The notes: generated by a model from the sequence alone, not told the origin. A stretch of 39,594 nucleotides of DNA from JAAYQA01 sp964510345 (GCA_964510345.1 CAZEBB010000015.1:1-39594), one strand, 5' to 3'; counted from the stretch's first letter, positions 24,851-32,916 are shown. Numbers and translations are program-made.

Positions 24851-26143
24851 GTGGAAAACGGTAAAATGCAAGAAGTCGTAAGAAAAGCGCAAAATCGATG
24901 GCTGACGCTCATCATTCTGATTTTGGGCGGGGGAACAGTATTTAAACTGTCGTCGTTAAAGGATGCTTTCTATGTTCCAATGCAGGAATTCATGGGGCTC
25001 AGCAATACGCAAATCGGTTTTGGTTTATCCATCTACGCTGCCATTCAAACCATCGGACTCTTTTTCTCTGTCTACATAGCCGACCGATTTTCCAAAAAGA
25101 AACTCATTCCCTTTTCGCTCATTGCGATCGGTCTGATCGGCTTCTTCTTTTCAACATTGCCCGGCTATACGCCGTATCTGTTCATCATGGGTTCCTTGGC
25201 ATTTTTCGGAGAAGTGGTTTACTGGCCGGTACTGCTCAAGACCGTTCGCCTTTTGGGATCGGACGATGAGCAGGGAAGAATGTTCGGTTTTCTTGAAGCC
25301 GGACGCGGCGTCGTCGATACGATCGTCGCATTTACCGCACTGTTTGTCTTCACACGTTTAGGATCGACAGCCGGTGGCCTCAGCGCGGCGATCATTTTCT
25401 ACTCCGTGGCGGTCATCGTAGTTGGAATTATCACCTTCTTCTTCTTAGAAGACGATGTCATCAAAGAAGTAGACGATTCGGGTAATGTGGTTGGTAAAAA
25501 TAAAGCCACGTGGCTCGGCGTTAAAAAAGCGATCAAAATGAAAGAGATTTGGGTTGCGGCGCTGTTGATCTTCTTCATCTACTCGGTATATTGCGGCCTC
25601 ACCTATTTCATACCGTTCTTAAAAGACATTTACGGCTTGCCGGTCGCTTTGGTCGGAGCCTATGGTATCATCAATCAATACGGCCTCAAGATGGTCGGCG
25701 GACCGGTCGGCGGATTTATGGCGGACAAAGTATTCAAATCTTCGATCAAATACTTGAGCCTTGCCGGTATCTTGGCAGCGGTCGCCATGACGGTCATCTT
25801 ATTCCTGCCGCATGAAAGTATGAACGTATACCTCGGCATGTTTATCACCCTCAGCTTTGGAGCGATCATCTTTACAATGCGCGCCGTATTCTTCGCGCCG
25901 ATCGATGAGATCAAAGTTCCAAGAGATATCAGCGGAGCTGCGATGAGCATCGCCTCTTTAATCGGCTATGCGCCGTCCTTGTTCGCCTACGTGCTCTACG
26001 GAAGCTTGCTGGACAATTTCCCCGGCATGCAAGGGTATCGCTATGTGTTTATGATCATGATCGGATTCTCCATCATGGTATTCCTGACGGCAACATTCTT
26101 GAATCGCCTTGTGAAGAAAGGGAGAGTTAATGAAGCGCAATAA
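24851..26143 (+). CDS. MFS transporter
   Basis: This 430-residue membrane protein has about 12 hydrophobic segments in two halves. The loop after helix 2 (YIADRFSKKKLIPFS) is the MFS signature-like basic loop. GFLEAGRGVVDTIVAF in helix 5 is a pattern seen in the YihN-like group. The substrate is unknown. The start is GTG at 24851 behind GGGAGG (24838-24843); it lies about 40 bp after the predicted transcription start. It overlaps the phosphodiesterase gene by 14 bp, so the two are translationally coupled, which suggests uptake of a phosphate-ester compound or of its product. DeoR control is likely. Confidence 0.88.
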   Translation: MENGKMQEVVRKAQNRWLTLIILILGGGTVFKLSSLKDAFYVPMQEFMGLSNTQIGFGLSIYAAIQTIGLFFSVYIADRFSKKKLIPFSLIAIGLIGFFFSTLPGYTPYLFIMGSLAFFGEVVYWPVLLKTVRLLGSDDEQGRMFGFLEAGRGVVDTIVAFTALFVFTRLGSTAGGLSAAIIFYSVAVIVVGIITFFFLEDDVIKEVDDSGNVVGKNKATWLGVKKAIKMKEIWVAALLIFFIYSVYCGLTYFIPFLKDIYGLPVALVGAYGIINQYGLKMVGGPVGGFMADKVFKSSIKYLSLAGILAAVAMTVILFLPHESMNVYLGMFITLSFGAIIFTMRAVFFAPIDEIKVPRDISGAAMSIASLIGYAPSLFAYVLYGSLLDNFPGMQGYRYVFMIMIGFSIMVFLTATFLNRLVKKGRVNEAQ

Positions 26144-27425
26144 CATTCTTCTCGTATCGATCGATGCGGTGAAGCCGGACATCCTGTTCAATCAGGAGAA
26201 GTACGGCATCAAATTACAAACACTCAATCAGCTGATGAAGGAAGGCAGTTTTACGAGACAGGGGAACACTTCGGTGTTCCCGTCCTTCACCTATTGTGCC
26301 CATCAATCCATCATCACCGGCTGCCACCCGGAAAAACACGGGATGCAGACCAATAAGCTATTTGATCCTTTCAACGAACACCTCGGCGCATGGTATTGGT
26401 ATGTGAACCACAATGTACCGACGCTTTGGCAGGAGGCAAAAGAAAACGGTTATTTTACGGTCAACGTAGGCTTTCCGACATCCGTCAATGCACCGACAGA
26501 CTTAAATATTCCCGAATACTGGCGCGACACGACGAAAGAGGACAGTGAGTTATTGGCGGCGATTTCGATCCCGCAAGGATTGTCCCGCGAATGTGAGGAA
26601 GCCATCGGAACCAATATCCCCTGCGGTTTGTGGGCGTTGGAGGACGACGAAACGAAACTCGAGCAATGCCGATGGATGCTAAAAGAACAGGTCGCGAAAC
26701 AAAAAGGCGATCAGCCGGTGTTCATGACGACATACTTTGCATCGTACGACGACTTGGCACACAATGTCGGCACGTATGACGAAACGGCGCTTTCTTATTT
26801 GCAAAGAACAGACGAACTCTTAGGTGAACTGGTAAGAATCGCTCGCGCTGTGTTGGGAGACGATCTTGTGATCTGCGTGATTTCCGACCACGGAATGATG
26901 GACAATCTCGGAGATGTCAATGTGAATGCGGAATTCAAAAGACAAGGTCTCATCACGCTGAACGAAAAAGACGAGCTCGAATCCTATCGCGCATTTTGCC
27001 AGCGCTCCGGTGGTGTCGGTCTCATCAATGTATCAGAAGAATCAGAGATCCCGAAGGTGAGAGCTTTGTTGGAAAAGATGCAGAAGGATCATCCGGATAT
27101 GATCACAGACGTGATGACCGGAGCTGAAGCACAAGAGTCGCGTATGGGTTGCGGCAATTACGACCTGATCGTGACGACCGCACCCGGATGGGAGATCCGC
27201 GAAGATTTTTCCGGAAACCTTATTAAACACTCGACCTCTCAGAAAGCGCAACACGGATATGATGAAACCTGTGACGATATGAAGGCAATCTTTGTGATCG
27301 CCGGGGGAGAAGTGCCGGTCGGTCGAGAGATCGAAGGCCACTCGATTGTGGATATTGCGCCGACACTGGCGGGGCTCATGGGATTTGAGATGCCGCAAGC
27401 CCAAGGCGTGAATATGTTGGGATAA
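26130..27425 (+). CDS. Alkaline-phosphatase-superfamily phosphodiesterase (type I PDE / nucleotide pyrophosphatase-like)
   Basis: This 431-residue enzyme has no signal peptide, so it is cytoplasmic. The metal-site pattern of nucleotide pyrophosphatases/phosphodiesterases is present: VSIDAVKPD (first Asp), the nucleophile Thr in VFPSFTYCAHQSIITG, YASYDDLAHNVGTYDE (Asp and His), VISDHGMMD (Asp-His) and a late His near HGYDETCDDMK. It would hydrolyse a phosphodiester or phosphonate-like bond in a substrate imported by the coupled MFS protein. The natural substrate is unknown. ATG at 26130 follows GGGAGAG within the end of the MFS gene. Confidence 0.88.
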   Translation: MKRNNILLVSIDAVKPDILFNQEKYGIKLQTLNQLMKEGSFTRQGNTSVFPSFTYCAHQSIITGCHPEKHGMQTNKLFDPFNEHLGAWYWYVNHNVPTLWQEAKENGYFTVNVGFPTSVNAPTDLNIPEYWRDTTKEDSELLAAISIPQGLSRECEEAIGTNIPCGLWALEDDETKLEQCRWMLKEQVAKQKGDQPVFMTTYFASYDDLAHNVGTYDETALSYLQRTDELLGELVRIARAVLGDDLVICVISDHGMMDNLGDVNVNAEFKRQGLITLNEKDELESYRAFCQRSGGVGLINVSEESEIPKVRALLEKMQKDHPDMITDVMTGAEAQESRMGCGNYDLIVTTAPGWEIREDFSGNLIKHSTSQKAQHGYDETCDDMKAIFVIAGGEVPVGREIEGHSIVDIAPTLAGLMGFEMPQAQGVNMLG

Positions 27426-27433
27426 GAGAGTAG

Positions 27434-27459
27434 AGAAGAGCTTCGGCTCTTCTTTTTTT
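27434..27459 (+). terminator. Terminator of the MFS/phosphodiesterase operon
   Basis: AGAAGAGC-TTCG-GCTCTTCT is a perfect stem with a stable UUCG tetraloop. Seven or more T's follow. Confidence 0.92.
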
Positions 27460-27480
27460 GCATGGAATGACTCCGGAGTA

Positions 27481-27509
27481 TTGACAGGCAGACTACTTGG
27501 CATTACAAT
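27481..27509 (+). promoter_or_regulatory. Promoter of the padR operon
   Basis: A consensus -35 TTGACA (27481-27486) and -10 TACAAT (27504-27509) have a 17-nt spacer. Confidence 0.85.
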
Positions 27510-27537
27510 GTAGTTACTAGTTGGCAATACAAAGTAG
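27497..27537. repeat. Direct repeat in the padR promoter (likely PadR operator)
   Basis: TTGGCATTACAATGTAG (27497-27513) and TTGGCAATACAAAGTAG (27521-27537) match at 15 of 17 positions with a 24-bp period. The first covers the -10 and the second lies just past the start site. Binding there would block transcription, as expected for autorepression. Confidence 0.65.
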
Positions 27538-27549
27538 CGAGGTGATGAG

Positions 27550-27873
27550 ATGGAACCGACCCAATTGCTGAAAGGTGTACTGGAAGGCTGTGTGCTGGAG
27601 ATCATCCGGCGCAAGGAAACCTATGGCTACGAGATCGTACAGACATTGAGAGACTATGGGTTTGAGAGCATCGTCGAAGGAACGATCTACCCCATGTTGA
27701 TTCGATGCGAGAAAAACGGATATGTAAAAAGTCGCAAGGTGGAATCGGATATTGGACCGAAGCGAAAGGTGTTCTCGTTGACTCCGGAGGGAGAGGAGTA
27801 TTTGAAGGGGTTTATACTCAACTGGCAGAAACTGGAAGACAATGTAAACCGACTCTTTAAGGAGAGATCATAA
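27550..27873 (+). CDS. PadR-family transcriptional regulator
   Basis: This is a 107-residue winged-helix repressor of the short PadR type. LLKGVLEGCVLEIIRRKETY, then GYEIVQTL, VEGTIYPMLIRCEKNGYV and RKVFSLTPEGEEYL match the PadR pattern. Short PadR proteins usually repress a membrane protein gene in the same operon, and here the next gene overlaps by one base (TAATG). Start: ATG at 27550 after GCGAGGTG. The 17-bp direct repeats over its own promoter are probably its binding sites. Confidence 0.93.
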   Translation: MEPTQLLKGVLEGCVLEIIRRKETYGYEIVQTLRDYGFESIVEGTIYPMLIRCEKNGYVKSRKVESDIGPKRKVFSLTPEGEEYLKGFILNWQKLEDNVNRLFKERS

Positions 27874-28544
27874 TGAAAAAAATCGAAAAATTACAAGCAG
27901 AAAACAGCCAGATGGATCAGGAAATCGATAAACTGTTGAATGAAGAAGAAAGCCGGCGTATGGTCAATTTAGTTGTCGCATTGCGCGGCGCAAACGTGAC
28001 GCTACTGGAGCAGGAGCTGGCGAGGCGGGATTTGCTCGAAATGGTCTATTCGGGGAAACTTCGAGGGGAGAGTCTTTCGGACATCATCGGAGATGATGAT
28101 CCGGCCTTTGCGGAAGAACTCATCGAAGCTTTGCCACAGAGGAGCGCGGCCGAAACTGTCTTAGACAGGATCAGCGTGATTTCGATTTCGCTGGGAGTGC
28201 TGATGATGATCAAGACCGCGATGTCGCTCGCAGAAAACTTGCGCCGACCGTTGGGGCAGTGGTTTACGACGATCTCAATAGGGGATCTCCTGATGGCGGT
28301 CTTCATCATCGTAGCCGCGTATGGCGTCGTCAACATGATTATCAAAGAGACCTTTGACGATTCTAAAGAGACCGAACGCAAGCAAAAGGTATTCTTTTTC
28401 GGTATCTTTGTGGGGGTTGTATTGTTTGCTATCACTTCGGCCTTAATTCCCCCATTACGAGCCGAACTCTTCTACCTCCATCCCGCCTGGCTGTTTGGCA
28501 TCGGTCTGGCGTTGTTCATGATCAGCCGATTTACAGAAAGATAA
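27873..28544 (+). CDS. PadR-associated membrane protein, unknown function
   Basis: This is a 223-residue protein. Residues 1-95 are soluble, charged and helical (two-helix pattern with QEIDKLLNEEESRRM, then a segment ending LIEALPQRS), like the cytoplasmic heads of PadR-linked DUF1129/DUF1700-type proteins. About 96-220 holds four hydrophobic segments (near 100-117, 130-155, 172-190 and 203-217). It is translated from an ATG overlapping the padR stop. The pair resembles stress-responsive PadR/membrane units in Firmicutes, but I cannot assign a function. Confidence 0.82.
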   Translation: MKKIEKLQAENSQMDQEIDKLLNEEESRRMVNLVVALRGANVTLLEQELARRDLLEMVYSGKLRGESLSDIIGDDDPAFAEELIEALPQRSAAETVLDRISVISISLGVLMMIKTAMSLAENLRRPLGQWFTTISIGDLLMAVFIIVAAYGVVNMIIKETFDDSKETERKQKVFFFGIFVGVVLFAITSALIPPLRAELFYLHPAWLFGIGLALFMISRFTER

Positions 28545-28607
28545 CGCGATCATTTACCCTGAAACCGCGCGAATGTTGTTCGAAAGTGACGAAATTTTCT
28601 TTTATCA

Positions 28608-28637
28608 TTGACCAAAGCCATGAATAAAAGGTATAGT
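28608..28637 (+). promoter_or_regulatory. Promoter of the ACT-domain gene
   Basis: -35 TTGACC (28608-28613) and -10 TATAGT (28632-28637) have an 18-nt spacer. The start falls near 28644. Confidence 0.7.
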
Positions 28638-28678
28638 AGTAGGAGAAAATGTACTCATGTGTAAGAAAGGAAACAACC

Positions 28679-29047
28679 ATGGTTATCGAAGTATTAAATC
28701 ACAACTTCAGCTTTTGCAAACTGAAGGACACCCGCGCGATCGACTTCTCCAATGAACTCGTGTTTGCGGCTCGTACCGATAGGGAAGTGTCCTTGGTGTG
28801 CCCGACGCACCTAGTCCCCAGCGGTACGTTAGAACAGGAAGTCGGCTGGAGAGCATTTCGCATCAAGGATGAAACGGACTTTTCCATGGTCGGGATTTTT
28901 TCGAGCATCTCATCGATCCTCGCCGACAATTTGATCAGTATTTTTGCGATCTCTACGTACGAAACGCACTATATCTTTGTAAAACAAGACGACATGCGTC
29001 ACGCACTCCTCCATTTGGAGAACAACGGCTACGAAATCAGCCAATAA
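28679..29047 (+). CDS. ACT-domain protein (CASTOR/ACT_7-like)
   Basis: This is a 122-residue soluble protein. The N-terminal half (EVLNHNFSFCKL to VSLVCP) and the C-terminal half (FSMVGIFSSISSILADNLIS, then IFAISTYETHYIFVKQDD) look like two small ACT-type modules. This is the pattern of ACT_7/CASTOR-like amino-acid-binding proteins. It may act as a small ligand sensor; no partner gene is adjacent. The start is ATG at 28679 with AAAGGAAA 7 nt upstream. An in-frame ATG at 28649 lies at the transcription start itself, with no usable SD in the transcript. A terminator follows. Confidence 0.8.
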   Translation: MVIEVLNHNFSFCKLKDTRAIDFSNELVFAARTDREVSLVCPTHLVPSGTLEQEVGWRAFRIKDETDFSMVGIFSSISSILADNLISIFAISTYETHYIFVKQDDMRHALLHLENNGYEISQ

Positions 29048-29067
29048 GACGGACAATACGCAATGGC

Positions 29068-29096
29068 AAAACAGGCGGTTTATCCACCTGTTTTTT
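29068..29096 (+). terminator. Terminator of the ACT-domain gene
   Basis: AAAACAGG (29068-29075) pairs with CCTGTTTT (29087-29094) and is followed by T's. Confidence 0.8.
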
Positions 29097-29118
29097 GCTA
29101 TGAAAATCATCGCCGGTC

Positions 29119-29148
29119 TTGATGTTTGCTGTCCGGGAGCAGTATAAT
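29119..29148 (+). promoter_or_regulatory. Promoter of tRNA-Ala
   Basis: -35 TTGATG (29119-29124) and -10 TATAAT (29143-29148) have an 18-nt spacer and lie 14 bp before the tRNA. Confidence 0.8.
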
Positions 29149-29162
29149 AGTCGTATCACCAC

Positions 29163-29238
29163 GGGGGTATGGCTCAGCTGGGAGAGCGCCTCGTTCGCAA
29201 CGAGGAGGCCAGGGGTTCGAATCCCCTTATCTCCACCA
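29163..29238 (+). tRNA. tRNA-Ala (anticodon CGC)
   Basis: This is a complete 76-nt tRNA with CCA encoded. Acceptor GGGGGTA pairs with TATCTCC (two G-U pairs). The D-arm is GCTCAGCTGGGAGAGC. The anticodon arm CCTCG-TTCGCAA-CGAGG gives CGC, which reads GCG. The T-arm is AGGGG-TTCGAAT-CCCCT. The third acceptor pair is a G-U wobble, a hallmark of alanine tRNAs. Confidence 0.95.
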
Positions 29239-29242
29239 ATAC

Positions 29243-29280
29243 AGACCGCTCAATTTCAACGCTTGAGCGGTCTTGTTTTT
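29243..29280 (+). terminator. Terminator of tRNA-Ala
   Basis: AGACCGCTCAA (29243-29253) and TTGAGCGGTCT (29263-29273) form an 11-bp stem with a T-rich tail. Confidence 0.88.
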
Positions 29281-29377
29281 ATTTTAAGTTAGCGCGTGTT
29301 ATTACCTTAGGGGCATTTTAGGGGCGCATTTTACGCGCATGGGTCACTGCCTCAAATGAAAGCGATTTCGGATCGAC

Positions 29378-29406
29378 TTGACGGAGAGGGTGATTTGCAG
29401 TAAACT
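29378..29406 (+). promoter_or_regulatory. Promoter of the zinc operon
   Basis: -35 TTGACG (29378-29383) and -10 TAAACT (29401-29406) have a 17-nt spacer. The Fur/Zur-type box begins at the last base of the -10. The stretch 29281-29377 holds nothing else I can identify. Confidence 0.75.
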
Positions 29407-29420
29407 GAAAATGATTTTCA
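29406..29420. promoter_or_regulatory. Fur/Zur-family operator (7-1-7 box)
   Basis: TGAAAATgATTTTCA is a perfect 7-1-7 inverted repeat, the architecture of Fur, Zur and PerR boxes. It covers the transcription start of an operon that itself begins with a Fur-family gene and encodes a zinc transporter. Confidence 0.8.
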
Positions 29421-29441
29421 AATTGGAAAGAGGCGACTGTA

Positions 29442-29867
29442 GTGGCCAGAAACTTGCAGTATAAGACAAAACAAATGGACGAGCTACTCGCGTTTTTACA
29501 ATCGGTACGAGGGTACCATGTCACGGTTCACGAGATCTATCAGCAGCTGAAACGAGAAGGCAGCGCAATCGGCATGACGACGGTGTACCGTCACTTAGAT
29601 CGCTTGGTACAAAAGGGCGAAGTGGCAAAGTATACGATTGAAGGAACAAACGCAGCATGCTTTGAATACATCGGTGATCGGAAGATTGTGGAATCCTCCT
29701 CGTACTATCATTTCAAGTGTGAAGAGTGCGGGCAACTACTCCATGTGCAGTGTGCAGAAGTCTCCAGGCTTTGTCGCCACATGTTGGATCATCATGAGTT
29801 TGAAATGGACACGACGCGCACGGTGTTTATTGGGCGATGTGCGGAGTGTAGGACGAAAGGCCATTGA
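29442..29867 (+). CDS. zur: Fur-family metalloregulator, probably Zur
   Basis: This is a 141-residue repressor. The N-terminal winged helix contains YHVTVHEIYQQLKREGSAIG, then MTTVYRHLDRLVQKGEV, the conserved Fur-family recognition helix. The C-terminal half has structural zinc motifs C93-x2-C96 (FKCEECGQ) and C133-x2-C136 (GRCAEC), with sensor-site candidates His90, Cys104, Cys111 and His117-118. Heading an operon of zinc-uptake genes, it most likely represses in response to zinc and controls itself through the box at 29406-29420. The start is GTG at 29442, with GAGG about 9 nt upstream. Confidence 0.9.
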   Translation: MARNLQYKTKQMDELLAFLQSVRGYHVTVHEIYQQLKREGSAIGMTTVYRHLDRLVQKGEVAKYTIEGTNAACFEYIGDRKIVESSSYYHFKCEECGQLLHVQCAEVSRLCRHMLDHHEFEMDTTRTVFIGRCAECRTKGH

Positions 29868-29886
29868 GTCAACGATAGGGGGTGGG

Positions 29887-30183
29887 ATGATGAAAAATCA
29901 AAGAGCCTGTGCAGGATTCCTTTGCGCATTGATCATTCTCGTCTCTCTTTTTTCAGCGTTCGTCATTCATGACGGTGAAGATCATGAATGCACGGGCATC
30001 AACTGTGAGATTTGCGCGATTATTCATCACGTACAGCGCGCTGAAGAACTCGATGTCTCCCTCTCAGTTTTCATAGGTGGCATCTACTTGCCGACATATT
30101 CTTTTCCATTGATCGCCGTCTGTTCATTTCTTATCTATTTCTGTTTATCGCTAGTAATACGTAAAGTCCAACTCAATAATTAA
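29887..30183 (+). CDS. Small membrane protein with His/Cys metal motif
   Basis: This is a 98-residue protein with two membrane segments (about 10-28 and 62-88). Between them lies a short loop rich in possible metal ligands, HDGEDHECTGINCEICAIIH, holding three His-like and three Cys positions plus acids. It lies between zur and the zinc-binding lipoprotein, so a role in zinc handling or delivery is likely, though I do not know the family by name. The start is ATG at 29887 (or the adjacent 29890), after an AGGGGGTG-type SD. The same frame is open upstream within zur, but that stretch is a shadow. Confidence 0.8.
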   Translation: MMKNQRACAGFLCALIILVSLFSAFVIHDGEDHECTGINCEICAIIHHVQRAEELDVSLSVFIGGIYLPTYSFPLIAVCSFLIYFCLSLVIRKVQLNN

Positions 30184-30284
30184 CTCACCTTCGCAACAAG
30201 GCAAGAATCCCTATTTTTTGTATGGGGATTATTTGCTTTGTCTTTTTGTGCCTAATTCTATACGACAAAAACGGAGGTTATTTA

Positions 30285-31355
30285 ATGATGAAAAAATACT
30301 TATGGATTCTACTTAGCATTTTTGCTATTGGTTTAACAACGGCTTGCAACGACAATTCCCCGGCAGTGACAACGGCAGACAGCCCATCAACCGAGAAACT
30401 TCAAATCGTAACGACGATTTTTCCGGAATATGATTGGGTGAAGGAGATCATGGGTACTCGCGCCGAAAGTGCGGAGATCACCTTATTAATGGATGATGGG
30501 GTGGATTTACACAGTTTTCAACCGACGGCTGATGACATGATAAAAATCGCGAATGCTGATCTTTTCATCCATGTGGGAGGGGCATCTGATCGTTGGTTGG
30601 AGGATGCTTTGGCTGGTGCTTCTAATGAGGATCGAGTGGTGATCAATCTGATGGGTGTATTGGGTGATGCCGTGAAGACCGAGGAAACAGTGGAAGGGAT
30701 GCAGCCGGTTGAACATAATCACGACAATGAACAGGAAGCACATGAAGAAAGCCATGATCATGACCATGAACACGAAGCACATGAAGAAAGCCATGATCAC
30801 GACCATGAACACGAAGCACATGAAGATGAGCACGTTTGGCTGTCACTGAAGAATGCGCAAAGACTCTGTCGTGTGATCGCGGACGAACTGTCCAAAATTG
30901 ATACCGAGTATTCGGAAACCTATGGAGCAAACGCAGATGCATATATCAAAAAACTGCAAGTGTTAGATGCGGAGTATGAAGCCTTATTTAAGGAGACTCC
31001 TCAAAACACGCTATTATTCGGCGACCGATTCCCGTACCGCTACCTTGTCGACGATTACCATCTCGAGTACTATGCTGCTTTTGTAGGTTGTTCGGCAGAG
31101 ACCGAAGCCAGTTTTGAAACGATCACATTCTTATCGGCGAAGGTCGACGAGTTGGGATTGCACACGGTTATGACAAATAAGAAATCGGATCAAAAAATCG
31201 CGAAGACGATCATTCAGAATACAAAGTCAAAGGATCAAAACATTCTGAGTTTAGACTCGATTCAGTCGGTAACTGCAGACGAAGTTGAAAAAGGTACGAC
31301 CTATCTTTCGATCATGGAAAGCAATCTCGCAGTTTTGAAAGAAGCTTTGAAATAA
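30285..31355 (+). CDS. znuA: Zinc ABC transporter substrate-binding lipoprotein
   Basis: This is a 356-residue cluster A-I (ZnuA/AdcA-type) protein. The signal peptide ends in a lipobox (LTTAC). The first ligand is in VDLHSFQPTADDM. A long His/Glu/Asp-rich loop (about 140-185) contains two 13-residue tandem copies of EAHEESHDHDHEH, plus a partial third. The second ligand is in DEHVWLSLKNAQ. The site of the third ligand reads FGDRFPYRYLVDDYHL, with Asp where many family members have His. The fourth is in CSAETEASFETI. The start is ATG at 30285 behind GGAGGT (30273-30278); an ATG at 30222 in the same frame lacks an SD. The ATPase gene follows after 9 bp. Confidence 0.92.
   Translation: MMKKYLWILLSIFAIGLTTACNDNSPAVTTADSPSTEKLQIVTTIFPEYDWVKEIMGTRAESAEITLLMDDGVDLHSFQPTADDMIKIANADLFIHVGGASDRWLEDALAGASNEDRVVINLMGVLGDAVKTEETVEGMQPVEHNHDNEQEAHEESHDHDHEHEAHEESHDHDHEHEAHEDEHVWLSLKNAQRLCRVIADELSKIDTEYSETYGANADAYIKKLQVLDAEYEALFKETPQNTLLFGDRFPYRYLVDDYHLEYYAAFVGCSAETEASFETITFLSAKVDELGLHTVMTNKKSDQKIAKTIIQNTKSKDQNILSLDSIQSVTADEVEKGTTYLSIMESNLAVLKEALK
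30735..30826 (+). repeat. 39-bp tandem repeat coding for the His-rich loop
   Basis: There are two full 39-bp units (30735-30773 and 30774-30812), differing at one visible base, and a partial third (30813-30826). They lie in frame within the zinc-binding lipoprotein gene. Unit number may vary between strains. Confidence 0.92.
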
Positions 31356-31364
31356 GGGGGGCGA

Positions 31365-32081
31365 ATGGCACTGATCACCTGTCAGAATTTGACCCTTGGT
31401 TATGATGGGAGAGCCATCGTAACCGATTTGAGCTTTGCGATCCATTCAGGAGATTATTTCTGTATCGTGGGAGAGAACGGCTCCGGTAAGACAACATTAA
31501 TGAAGACGCTGCTTAACTTACAGTCACCGATCCAAGGATGTATTATGACAGGTGATGGATTACACCTGAACGAGATTGGATATCTGCCCCAGCAAACTGT
31601 CGTCCAACGCGATTTTCCAGCGTCGGTACGAGAGATCGTCCGCTCCGGATGCATGAGCCGAGCGGGGTGGCGCCCGTTTTACAATGCTAAAGAAAAAAGG
31701 ATTGCCGATGAATCCATGGAACGAATGAGGATACGGCATCTAGAGGGTCGATGTTACCGGGAACTGTCCGGAGGACAACAACAGCGCGTCCTTTTGGCGA
31801 GAGCGCTGTGTGCCGCTCAGAAGGTGCTGTTGTTGGACGAACCGGCATCCGGGCTCGACCCGAAAGTGACCGCCCAGATGTACGCGCTGATCGATGAATT
31901 AAACCGGGAAGACGGGATCACCATCATCATGATTTCACATGATATCGATGCGGCTGTGAGGTATGCAAGCCATATTCTTCATCTCGGGAAGTCGATATTT
32001 TTCGGGACGAAAGAGGAATACCGGAAGAGTCAACGAGGGCTTTCTTTTGTCGATCCTTCGGGAGGAATGCATAATGATTGA
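31365..32081 (+). CDS. znuC: Zinc ABC transporter ATP-binding protein
   Basis: This is a 238-residue ATPase of a metal-type ABC importer. Walker A GENGSGKTT (about 37-45), Q-loop YLPQQT, signature LSGGQQQR, Walker B VLLLDEP and the switch His in MISHDID are all intact. ATG at 31365 follows a G-rich SD (AAGGGGGG). It overlaps the permease gene by 8 bp. Operon position makes zinc the likely metal; manganese cannot be excluded from this protein alone. Confidence 0.95.
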   Translation: MALITCQNLTLGYDGRAIVTDLSFAIHSGDYFCIVGENGSGKTTLMKTLLNLQSPIQGCIMTGDGLHLNEIGYLPQQTVVQRDFPASVREIVRSGCMSRAGWRPFYNAKEKRIADESMERMRIRHLEGRCYRELSGGQQQRVLLARALCAAQKVLLLDEPASGLDPKVTAQMYALIDELNREDGITIIMISHDIDAAVRYASHILHLGKSIFFGTKEEYRKSQRGLSFVDPSGGMHND

Positions 32082-32916
32082 TCAACTGGCGCTGTACTTT
32101 CAATATCCCTTTGTCCGTTATGCGTTGATCGTCGGCGTTTTGATCGCGCTGTGTTCCTCACTACTCGGCGTGACACTGGTGCTGAAGAGGTTCTCCTTTA
32201 TCGGGGATGGGCTGTCACATGTGGCCTTTGGTGCAATTGCCGTAGCGGCGGTCTTGAATATTGCGAACGACATGGTATTCGTCCTGCCGGTTACGATCAT
32301 TTTTGCCATCTTGTTGTTGCGTACGGGAACCCATGCGAAGATCAAGGGAGATGCCGCGCTCGCGATGCTCTCTGTCGGTTCGCTGGCAATTGGGTACTTA
32401 CTCATGAATATCTTCTCGACTGGGCCTAATCTGTCCGGCGATGTGTGCACGACGCTTTTCGGTTCGACTTCGATCCTCACATTGTCACAACATGAAGTCT
32501 TGTTGTCGGCGATACTATCGGTTCTTGTGGTGGTACTCTTTATTGTGTTCTATCATAAGATTTTTGCCGTCACCTTTGATGAAGATTTTGCCCAAGCGAT
32601 CGGCACACGAGCCGATCGCTATAATCTCCTGATCGCTGTCATCGTTGCCGTGATTATTGTCTTAGCGATGAATCTCGTCGGTTCTCTTCTGATATCCGCT
32701 TTGGTAATTTTTCCTGCGCTCTCCGCCATGCGAGTGTGCAAGAGCTTTCTGACGGTGACGATCGTATCAGCGATCCTGTCGGTCCTATGTGCACTTGTAG
32801 GGATTCTCGTCTCAATCCTCGCAGGAACGCCTGTGGGATCGACAATCGTCACGGTAAATATCGCCGCATTTGCCCTCGCAAGCCTGATCGGCGTGCTGAC
32901 GAGGAGGTATGCATGA
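32074..32916 (+). CDS. znuB: Zinc ABC transporter permease
   Basis: This is a 280-residue ABC-3 family permease with eight or nine hydrophobic segments. Family marks are LKRFSFIGDGLSHVAFGAIA in the second helix region and LVGSLLISALVIFPALSA towards the C-terminus. It forms the membrane channel for the ZnuA/ZnuC partners. The start is ATG at 32074 behind GGAGGA (32061-32066); the frame continues upstream within znuC but without a start context. It overlaps the following lipoprotein gene by 4 bp. Confidence 0.93.
   Translation: MIDQLALYFQYPFVRYALIVGVLIALCSSLLGVTLVLKRFSFIGDGLSHVAFGAIAVAAVLNIANDMVFVLPVTIIFAILLLRTGTHAKIKGDAALAMLSVGSLAIGYLLMNIFSTGPNLSGDVCTTLFGSTSILTLSQHEVLLSAILSVLVVVLFIVFYHKIFAVTFDEDFAQAIGTRADRYNLLIAVIVAVIIVLAMNLVGSLLISALVIFPALSAMRVCKSFLTVTIVSAILSVLCALVGILVSILAGTPVGSTIVTVNIAAFALASLIGVLTRRYA

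Noticed and set aside
29281..29350. Integrase remnant or attachment site after tRNA-Ala (repeated AGGGGC-CATTTTA words)
   Set aside because: The words are short, no integrase or matching tRNA 3' repeat is seen, and the tRNA has its own terminator.
30507..30942. Minus-strand frames rich in Met/Phe/His opposite the ZnuA repeat
   Set aside because: These are by-products of the 39-bp repeat read in antisense.
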